Of a stretch of 64,000 bases of DNA, positions 56,993-64,000 are shown one piece after another. Location of the stretch: the NCBI RefSeq assembly GCF_024763615.1, contig NC_077222.1:103077417-103141416 (forward strand), in the 5' to 3' direction. Position 1 is the first letter of the stretch. Every line of letters starts with the position of its first letter. The position numbers and the translations under genes were made by a program. This DNA comes from Phlebotomus papatasi (taxonomy: Eukaryota; Arthropoda; Insecta; Diptera; Psychodidae). The notes beneath the pieces are model-generated. The model saw nothing but the letters and a program-made list of their open reading frames with translations. It had not been told where the DNA came from and did no database searches.

Positions 56993-57290
56993 TCAGGTCT
57001 ATCAAAGCCCTTAGTCTTTTCTCCTTTAGGCGAACTCCATACTTAGGTAGCGCTACATTTTGTAAGAGACAGGGCCTCTTGCACCAACCCTCGTCATTCT
57101 CCAGCGCCACCATACTCCCATCCGTTTAAGGACCTCGTGCACTACTTCTTTCCATCCCTTGCAACAACGTCCTTTCAAATGTGCTCCCTCCGCTTTCGTA
57201 TTAAGTTATTTTTTGGATATCCTGTCGTTGACATTCGGTACACATGCCCGAACCACCTCAGTTGTTTTGACCGCATAGAGGCAATGTCCG
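56993..57290 (-). mobile_element. decayed non-LTR retrotransposon, C-terminal region
   Basis: The minus strand reads QLRWFGHVYRMSTTGYPKN, then KRRE, a KDVVARDGKK block and W.W-containing sequence to SYKM. The (L)RWFGHV.RM...R.PK...W.......GRP..RW.. block is a standard C-terminal feature of insect non-LTR polyproteins. Frameshifts are present. It looks related to the block at 43200-43440. Confidence 0.7.
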
Positions 57291-57364
57291 CTTGTTAATA
57301 CAGTTGCCCCAGTTCGTGGTTCTATTCCCGCACGAACAAGTAGCGAAATGATAATTATCTTGTA

Positions 57365-57508
57365 AGGTAAAGTACCCTTACTCGACCGGGTTCCTGGACT
57401 CGACCGGTGGGTCAATTTTTGAATGTTTAATAGTAAATTTCGTCAATTTCTATGAACTTGTTACTGGTTCGTATTATTCATGAAATGATTGACCTATTAA
57501 TGTTACAC
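57365..57508. mobile_element. MITE family A, left half only
   Basis: GGTAAAGTACCCTTACTCGACC through CTTGTTACTGGTTCGTATTATTC and ATTGACCTATTAAT matches the 1260-1488 copy on its complement. It is cut off where the hairpin-rich element begins. Confidence 0.75.
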
Positions 57509-58375
57509 AGTAAAAAAATTAACACTATTATAGTGTGTAATCTTTCACACCACTATTATAATGTTAAATTTAAAATTGTTTAATTTAAAGTTGTTGAATT
57601 TCAAGTTGTCGAATTTGGAGTTGTTGAATTTAAAAATTGTTGAATTTTTGTGTGTAAATTCAAAAATTATTGAACTTACGTTTCATTTCCTTTATTTCAG
57701 TTTTATCTTTTTTGCTTTTTTAGAAATGTTGCAATGTTTTTCCTGTAGTCGGGATCCTCCCTAATTCGAGATAATTACATCTGATGCTCGGATCTTCACG
57801 ATATACTTATTATGCATATAAATATTTGATGTTCTATATGACTTTTGCCCAATGAAAAGCATCTCGACTGAAGTATATGCCTTAAATAGAAATTCAACAA
57901 GTTTTACATAACTCTTGTTTAAAAATTCAACAACTTTGGTGGAAATACACAGGGCTTCACACTACAATAGTGAGAAAAATTATGATTAAACTATAATAGT
58001 GTTAATTTTTGACACTATAATAATATGTATGAAAAACTATAATCATACTATAATAGTGGTAATTTTTATAATTTTTCAACAGTTTTGAATCACAAAAAAA
58101 TGTTGAAACTTTTTATGACTATAATAGTGGTAAATTTTACACAGATCGCAATTAAATAATTAATTTATCCGGTTCCGCTGTATTATAGTGTTAAAATTTT
58201 ACACATTTTTAAATTAAACAACGTTGTTGAAAATTTTTCAACTATAATAGTGTTAATTTTCAATCACGTGACCATAAATTACCAAATTATTGTGCATATT
58301 TTAAACATTTTTAAATTAAACACCTAAAATGGTCGATTTTGCACTATTATTGTAGTAAAATTTTACTCTGTCATG
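57509..58375. mobile_element. hairpin-rich element with about ten ACTATAATAGTG palindromes
   Basis: It starts ACAGTAAAAAAATTAACACT and ends AGTAAAATTTTACTCTGT (partly mirrored). The self-complementary word CACTATTATAGTG or ACTATAATAGTG recurs near 57525, 57550, 57967, 57995, 58015, 58050, 58118, 58184, 58241 and 58343. Words like GTTGAATTTAAAATTGTTGAATT form a second short tandem at 57570-57650. There are no genes. Confidence 0.7.
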
Positions 58376-59150
58376 CGGTCTTCAGACTAGAGGTTTAGCC
58401 CAGTTCCGGACAGTCTCAAAATCAAATTATCCCTATTGGACTCGCGAGCCCATGACACTCAGTTTAGCAGCCCAAGCGTGTCGATCGTCTCCCACTTTAT
58501 GGAGACGTCCATAAGGGTCCATAAAGTCTCGTCCATAAAGTCCGAAATTGTAAATTGATTGTCCGGAATTTAGTGTTGTCCGGAATTTCGTAGTGTCCGG
58601 TACTCCAAATCAAGGGTAGGGGCCACTCGACATTTCATTTTTCCATACGTTTTTTGCATAGAGGCACTGAAGCCAGTTGGCAAGTTTTTTCCTAAAGAGA
58701 ATTGACTTATCAGTCTGATATATTTCGAAATTGTGCATTAAAAGCTATCTAAAAATACTTATTTCATAATGTTCACCGAAATAATACAAGAACTACGAGC
58801 AAATTTATTTTAGTCGCGGTACAATATTTGCAAAATTTTTACAGGGAATAGTGAAAAATAGCTTCACTTTTTATTGGGCTTGATGGGCCCCTGTATTTAA
58901 TAAACATCAACCAAAATTAATTTCCATGTCAATTTAATTTTTATTTAAATTTTCTTGGACTCAGCACACCCCCTGAACATCCGACTTTGTGGTTAAAATT
59001 GTCAAAATATGAATGTGACAGATTTTGTAGTACATATTAGATGTCTTCCATATACAAAACATGCAATTAAATGTTTCATGCTACATCTTCCAAAAGATGT
59101 CATAAAATTTGAGCCCTGTACATAACAAAAGATGAAATAATTAGGAAAAT
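58376..59150. other. repeat fragments, no gene
   Basis: 58378-58425 is a fragment of the TTATACGGGC foldback interior (CTTCAGACTAGAGGTTTAGCCC). 58500-58600 has short tandem words GTCCATAAAGTC and TTGTCCGGAATTT. The rest is unassigned. Confidence 0.5.
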
Positions 59151-59715
59151 TTCTCTTCACAACGTGATGAAAATAATGTGAAATTCACCTGAAATTCATC
59201 TCACTTTTGGGACACTTTCGCATCACTGCCATTTCCCACAAGGTGAAAATTATACGTGATACCAAGAGATTCCTATAGACTCATCTACTGTGGGATTTGT
59301 AGGGGGTGGGACCAGGTAGTAAGGTTTTATGCCGTGTGTATCTTTCACACAAAAGTATATGTATGTGAAAATGGTGTAGATACCAGATTGAGGGGGGATA
59401 GAGGATGAGGAGGATATAACCATGGTAGAGAGCACCCACATATTGAAGCTCTTGATTTGGGTTCTCCCCATTTTACTCATTCATTGACTCACTCTCCTAA
59501 TTGTAGGGATTGAACCCGTAATTTCCTCATGTACACCCTCGGCGTGTAATTTAATTCAGGCAGCGCCGACGCCGCCACGTCACAAAGTTGGTGATGATCT
59601 TCATGGCACAGATTAATTCACTTATTCACCTGCCACTGAATGGGGTCTGGTATAGATGGGGGAGTTGGAGGTTATTTGATGAGGTTGTATAAGTTGTCGT
59701 TTTCTACATGGCCAT

Positions 59716-59763
<48 letters not shown>

Positions 59764-60482
59764 AAAAAGGGAAGGACTGGGGTGTATATAAAACGTGTCT
59801 ACACGTAACATTTCTCGAAGGTGTCTACCGAGTTTAGGGGGATGAAAGCTAACTCACCGTATAAAGAGCCAGCCCCCCTCTGCCCCCAGCTGAATTTCTT
59901 CCCTAAACATGAGGTCTGAATAGTTGAGGGATTATATTCAACTATACTTTTCGTGTTTCCTACTTCCAAAACCTCTTCCTTGAGACTCGTTTGGGGGATT
60001 TTCATCTTGCCTCTTGGATGTACTCCCTCGGGCTGCTAACATAGCTTTCTCTTTGTCTCCCCCTTATAGAGAGACTTCCCAGATCTCTCTGGCATCTGTG
60101 AATGTGTAATTTAACTATTTTACGTGGATGAAGGGATTTCATTTGAGGGGTGTCTGGGAATCAATTGTGGAGAGGGAAATTGAAGGGAAGAATCGGCAAT
60201 TAAATAGAATTAATGCAAGGTTCATCATCTTGTTAGGGGATGTTTATTTCGAACTTTGTGAACTTGCTTAGTTGGGGTGTTTATTGACATAATTACAGTG
60301 GTTTCCATTGTTGTTTGGGGTAATGATTATTCAAAGATTGCACTTTAATTTTCAAATATGGTGCTAACATTTTGTCACTACTTTTGTCTTGGATAAAGCG
60401 CAAACTTGGGAGGTGTCTTAGATAAGTAATTTATAATCGTGAGAATTTTTACGAACTTTAGTTCAATGTTAATTGTATTTAT
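59151..60482. other. low-copy intron sequence with (GA)n
   Basis: Low-copy block with a perfect (GA)n microsatellite of about 21 units at 59720-59762. GAGA tracts can be bound by GAGA-factor-like proteins in flies, but a function here is speculation. No gene is seen. Confidence 0.6.
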
Positions 60483-60550
60483 GTACAGAGAAATCGTCAA
60501 TCAGAGCAAAAGACACTCAAATCAACCAGTTTTTTCTCAGTGGAGATAGG

Positions 60551-60555
60551 AAAAA
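60551..60555 (-). terminator. RNA polymerase III terminator of the tRNA-like gene
   Basis: A run of five T on the minus strand, four bases downstream of the tRNA 3' end. Confidence 0.65.
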
Positions 60556-60559
60556 TTCC

Positions 60560-60632
60560 TGCCTCCACCCAGAATCGAACTGGAGACCTCTCGTTAAGTA
60601 GACGAGTGCTCTACCAACTGAGCTATAGAGGC
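60560..60632 (-). tRNA. tRNA-like gene, folds as class I cloverleaf, anticodon ACU
   Basis: On the minus strand: acceptor GCCTCTA pairs with TGGAGGC (one G-U) and the discriminator is A. The D arm GCTC/GAGC has loop AGTTGGTA. The anticodon stem CTCGT/ACGAG has loop CTACTTA, the variable loop is 5 bases, and the T arm TCCAG/CTGGG has loop TTCGATT. Box A TAGCTCAGTTGG and box B AGTTCGATTCT are good, and a TTTTT pol III terminator follows four bases after the discriminator. The anticodon by position is ACU, which would be a serine anticodon, yet serine tRNAs have a long variable arm. It is probably a mutated or tRNA-derived copy, or a tRNA of another isotype with an altered loop. Confidence 0.75.
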
Positions 60633-60767
60633 CACATGCTCTGCTTGACTTGCTACACGACCTTTAGCCAATTGCATTGTGCACTGAAATCGCTTACTAT
60701 TTATAATAGATAATTTATAATCGTTCTTTCGTTCAGTTTCACATGGGCTTCGTTAAGAAATAGGGGA

Positions 60768-60981
60768 AAGTACCCAAGCTTGACACGGCCCTAAGCTTCA
60801 TAATGACTAAATTTTTCCTACATTTTTCAATAAATGTGACTCATCGCACCCACAACTTAAAAACTAGGAGATAGTGTCCTGTTATTAAAATATATCGCAG
60901 AATCACATTCATTGAGAAATATAGGAAAAATTTAGTCATTATGAAGCTTGGGACCGTGTGAAGCATGGGCACATTCCCCTA
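60768..60981. mobile_element. MITE family E, about 214 bp
   Basis: GGGGAAAGTACCCAAGCTTGAC is mirrored by AGCATGGGCACATTCCCC. AACTAGGAGATAGTGTCCTG and AAAATATATCGCAGAATC match 18549-18743. Confidence 0.8.
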
Positions 60982-62519
60982 CACAAATCACTGTGTTAAC
61001 AAAAATTACATCATCTTGTTAGAGACCCTAAAACTAGATGGAACCACTGGTACCTAGAACCTAGAACCAAACACTGCGATTTTTTAATCGGATATTCGAC
61101 TTCAGAAGACAAAACTTATAGAAATTTATAGACATTATAGAAATGCCTGTCCACTGAAGAAATGGTCGAGATAATCCAAATAGTTTAGAAATAAAAATAA
61201 ATGTTTTGTACCACCTCGTGTTTGGTGGTGCCCCAGTTTCCCCTAAGTGCGCGAAATGGTTTTAGACATACAGAAAATTTGCATACCCACTGGATTCTTT
61301 TGAATAAGTTACAAAAACGCCGTAGGATAGGCAAAACTTCGTTGGCGGCAAATTCACAGACTAATTTAAGTACCAAGAGTTCACAACCCAGCGAGCACAG
61401 TTTTCTGAAAAAAGTTGCGTTTTAAGTTTTTTTTTTTCAGTTTCGTAAAGTTTTGCCAGACAAACAAAAATGAACGAATAAATGTTTGTAAAGTAACAAA
61501 AAATGTTTGTCAAAGGATAATATTACGAACAATATTTGTGAAAAAGTACAAACTCTTACGAACTTGTTTGTGAGTTATACGATTTACAAGTATTTCGTAA
61601 GTCACCAGCAGGGATTCACAAATATATTTTTCAATGTTGTGTAGATAAAAAGATCAGTTTTTACAACTAACCCATGCTTATTACTGCCCCAGTTTCCTTT
61701 TCTGCACGTCAACTGGGTGAGCAATTGTCGAATATGTCGGAAGTTCTTTAAAATAGCAACGAAAAAATTTTAATTGTAATTTACTAAGCATGTTAAAGTT
61801 TGTAGAGATATTTTAAGTGTCAAAACTTGATCCGTTTTAACTAGGTTTGTGTCTAGAGTAAATAAAAAATAAATTATTTTAATAGAAAATGTCAAAAAAT
61901 ACATGTAAATACACATTTGGCCCATTATAGTATTAAATTTAATAACCGGTCCAATGAATGCCTCAAATGTCCAGAAAAGAGCTGTGGGAGAAATCCATTA
62001 AAAACATGAAAAAATGAGTTGTTCGAAGCTTGAGTCATCTGCAAGTAGCGCATTTTTCCTTACAGTGCTTTTATGAGTAATAAAATTAATTTTCGGACAA
62101 AAATTACTTACCAGATCATAACCAGTGCATTACTGGTTAACAACCGACTTGAACCGATTTATAAATCGGTTAAATTTTCAAAACGTTACCCAAAACATTG
62201 CTCAAAACATTGCACATCACATCAAATCCGTACCTAAAAGAAAATTCCTAAAAAAAAAGTTGAAAATCTCGCTAATTCGGCTCTTTTAAGATCGGGTTAC
62301 TTTTTAATTCGGTCAGCAGTTACATTTGAAAAAAGTTTGTTGTAATTTTTCAAGTTTGATTATGATTATCAAATGAAGCAAAAATGCTCAAATTTGTCTT
62401 AGTTATGATGTGATGTTACATAATAAGGAGTTTTCACTAAATTTACCATAATTATGAGTATGTAAACTTAGTATGAGTATGCAGGATATGCATATGAACA
62501 AAAAGTCGTTTCTCTCTAA
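60982..62519. repeat. mixed repeat fragments
   Basis: 61078-61180 repeats 1129-1258. GCCCCAGTTTCCCC ends occur at 61230 and 61681. 61480-61610 has short repeats of AATGTTTGTAAAGTAAC and ACGAAC type. 61990-62062 is a right-end half of MITE family G (GAGTTGTTCGAAGCTTGAG). 62097-62175 matches 32245-32300. No gene is seen. Confidence 0.5.
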
Positions 62520-62566
62520 TTCGGGTGACATTTCGGTCCCAAATGCACGAATTTGAGAGAGTCTAC
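62520..62566. mobile_element. pogo/Tigger-like end fragment
   Basis: The minus strand from 62566 reads CAGTAGACTCTCTCAAATTCG, with TA outside. This is the same terminal form as 11728-12045. The matching other end was not found. Confidence 0.5.
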
Positions 62567-62584
62567 TGTACTTCTCAATCCCAC

Positions 62585-62755
62585 ACAAAATAACGATTCT
62601 CATAAAGTACAAAACACATTGTTTAGTCGACCACTGAAGAAGGTCCATATCCAGGACCGAAAGCTCTGAGCAAGATTGAAAAAGTGTTCTTTGTGAAGTG
62701 ACTTCAAATCCACTGGCCATCACCGGAAAGTCTTCTATCGATACATATCACGCCA
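62585..62755 (+). mobile_element. retroelement fragment carrying a hammerhead-like core
   Basis: GTCGACCACTGAAGAAGGTCC...GGACCGAAAGCTCTGAGC, then ACTTCAAATCCACTGGCCATCACCGGA. CTGAAGAAGG...CCGAAAGC strings of this kind are widespread in arthropod repeats and fit Penelope-like element termini as I know them; the class is not proven. Confidence 0.45.
62634..62662 (+). ncRNA. hammerhead-ribozyme-like core (CTGAAGA..GAAA)
   Basis: CTGAAGA, A, stem GGTCC, loop ATATCCA, stem GGACC, GAAA, then GCTCTGAGC, which can close a short helix. Stem II pairs perfectly but in a different sequence from the core at 52572, so pairing and not sequence is preserved. Confidence 0.4.
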
Positions 62756-62814
62756 GTTCTTCATCCAATTATTACATTGCCCAAAATATATCTTAGGAAT
62801 AATATAATTGAATT

Positions 62815-63180
62815 GAATTGAGCCAGGCTCGTCCACCAGGTCTTCTTGTCTCGTCGTGCCCAGGTCGGGGAGTCGCTTTCTTCACAGCTCACTCTTTGTC
62901 TTGGGAGTGACTCTCTCGAACGAGTTGCCCAGAGAGAAGAAGTAGAGGCTTATTGGAGCCTTTTTGGTGTCTTAAGCTTTTTCTATTTTTTATTTTTTAC
63001 CTTTTAACTCTGAATGCGTAACTATTGTAACGCGTACTTTGTACACTGAATAAATTGCTCCTGGCATATACAACCCGCGAAGGAGCTTTTCCACCGTTTT
63101 GCTCTGGAGATTGGTCACCAACGCTAAGACGGCGGTGGACGATTGTTACTCCTCTTCTGTTTCCTACGTTATCAGACTAT
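62815..63180. other. GC-richer segment, possible LTR or retroelement end
   Basis: Markedly less AT-rich than its surroundings. It contains GTACACTGAATAAATTGCTCC, a polyadenylation-like signal. It could be a solo LTR or the end of another retroelement. No terminal TG/CA pair or duplication was confirmed. Confidence 0.25.
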
Positions 63181-63269
63181 GCTTTCAAGAGATTTGTGTC
63201 TCAAAAGTCAAATGAATTAAAATAAATGAAAAAAATAAATAAAAATAAATATACTTGAATGATTGAATT

Positions 63270-63345
63270 ACCGGTTAAAAAACCGATTGGAATCGGTTTA
63301 GTTTTATCGGAACTTCCAAGACCTTTCTAACTATATCTCAAAATC
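63270..63345. repeat. dispersed ACCGGTT/ACCGATT repeat
   Basis: ATTACCGGTTAAAAAACCGATTGG and TTTTATCGGAACTTCCAAGACC parallel 32270-32345. Confidence 0.6.
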
Positions 63346-63550
63346 AAGAGATTATTGCTCTCTCTGTAGAGTTCGATCAGTAGAATATAAAATATAAGTC
63401 TCATTTGAAATTTATCAATTTAGTATGGACACACACCGCAAAGTTCTGTTTTCACTGTACACTTAGGAAAATGTTGCAATTTCGTCTAGCCCAGGAGGTG
63501 TTTTTCTTTTAATTCAAAGAAGAAAAATAGCTGAGAAAAATACTGAGTAT

Positions 63551-63957
63551 AAGGGAAGAGCACCACGGATCGGAATGTTAAGTAATATGCTCCAAATTTA
63601 ATTGAAAATATAAGGCCCAAAACACTTTTTGGTATTTTTGTTTTTGCTAATTAGTTTATTAATTATCCATTTAACTATATCTGTGCATTTCATTTTTAAA
63701 TATTTACAATAAAGTAATAAGAAATATGCATAATTGTAAACCTGCACTTTGTACCTCGGATCGTCACGAATTTAATAAGGTGTCTTACTGAAAATTGATT
63801 TTATAAATTAAATCTCAGTTAATACAGTGCATTCCTATGAGAGTTAAATGGTAAAAAATAGCTAATAATTTTTAAATATTTATTTTATTTGGAGCTACGA
63901 AACGGTATTAACCTGACGATCCGAGGAACACTGCCGATCGCCGGTACTCTTCCCTTA
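63551..63957. mobile_element. MITE family F, about 407 bp
   Basis: AAGGGAAGAGCACCACGGATCGG at the left and TGCCGATCGCCGGTACTCTTCCCTT at the right form the termini. CGATCCGAGGAACACTGCCGATCG matches, inverted, the start of 22943-23223. A (T/A)CCTCGGATCGTCACG word near 63755 suggests an internal duplicated end. Confidence 0.75.
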
Positions 63958-64000
63958 AAATGGATTTGTGCAAGTATTGCTAGCAAAGCTTATCAAAACT

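Larger units (their letters stand above)
16960..64000 (+). other. gro: presumed long groucho intron (at least 47 kb)
   Basis: A consensus donor (GTGAGT) follows the second exon, and no sequence resembling the next conserved Q-domain segment was found on the + strand to the end of the window. The interval is a mosaic of low-copy DNA and transposable-element islands, listed separately. A nested gene cannot be excluded, but no other open frame was recognised. Very short exons can be missed by eye, so the intron could be shorter than stated. Confidence 0.6.

Noticed and set aside
57561..57764. Leucine-rich 67-codon frame (LNLKLFNLKLLNFKL-like start)
   Set aside because: It is a translation of the TTGAATTTAAAGTTG short tandem repeat within a hairpin-rich element, not a leucine-rich-repeat protein.
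59720..59762. (GA)n tract as a GAGA-factor regulatory element
   Set aside because: A simple microsatellite explains it; no promoter or conserved neighbourhood supports a regulatory call.
62815..63180. Solo LTR of a retroelement
   Set aside because: Base composition and an AATAAA word hint at it, but no TG...CA termini or flanking duplication could be confirmed, so it is kept only as a low-confidence unassigned segment.

Overview
This window looks like nuclear DNA from an insect, most likely a fly of the mosquito/sand-fly grade; the species is a guess. It is AT-rich, has no bacterial-style gene packing, and its longest open frame is about 150 codons with no recognisable domain. Two short exons read clearly as a conserved animal gene. 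Nearly everything else is intron or flank filled with short transposable elements.

The one recognised protein-coding gene is groucho (TLE corepressor family) on the + strand. Two adjacent internal exons, 13115-13209 and 16896-16959, encode the start of the Q (tetramerisation) domain. They are joined across a consensus phase-2 intron with GT/AG borders. I found no start-codon exon in the first 13.1 kb and no following exon before 64000. The rest of the window is therefore best read as one groucho intron of at least 47 kb, with 1-13114 being upstream intron or flank.

The non-coding sequence alternates between two textures. One is low-copy DNA rich in G-runs, C-runs and purine or pyrimidine tracts, in which I saw few repeats (about 2.5-3.7, 7.3-8.5, 12.2-13.5, 17-18.2, 20-21.8, 25.8-27.5, 30.6-32, 34.4-36.8, 39.7-41.8, 44.8-46, 50-51.4, 55.1-56.1 and 59.1-60.5 kb). 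The other is islands of repeats. These include at least eight families of short terminal-inverted-repeat elements (MITEs), large foldback elements, and two tRNA-headed SINE families, one copy carrying a long target-site duplication. They also include decayed, mostly minus-strand non-LTR retrotransposon pieces with recognisable reverse-transcriptase and C-terminal motifs. Elements are often nested, most clearly at 53518-54483 (SINE, then MITE, then two further elements).

The less ordinary items are: a seven-unit tandem array at 36783-38066 with a full unit near 204 bp and a reading frame open in most units; a decayed satellite-like array at 46021-47940; five hammerhead-ribozyme-like cores inside foldback or retroelement debris, one of them broken; a cloverleaf tRNA-like gene at 60560-60632 with an unexpected ACU anticodon; and two gag-like zinc-knuckle remnants that share the same internal stop.

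All identifications come from reading the sequence against remembered family features. No database search was run. Repeat boundaries are approximate to a few bases unless a target-site duplication is stated.
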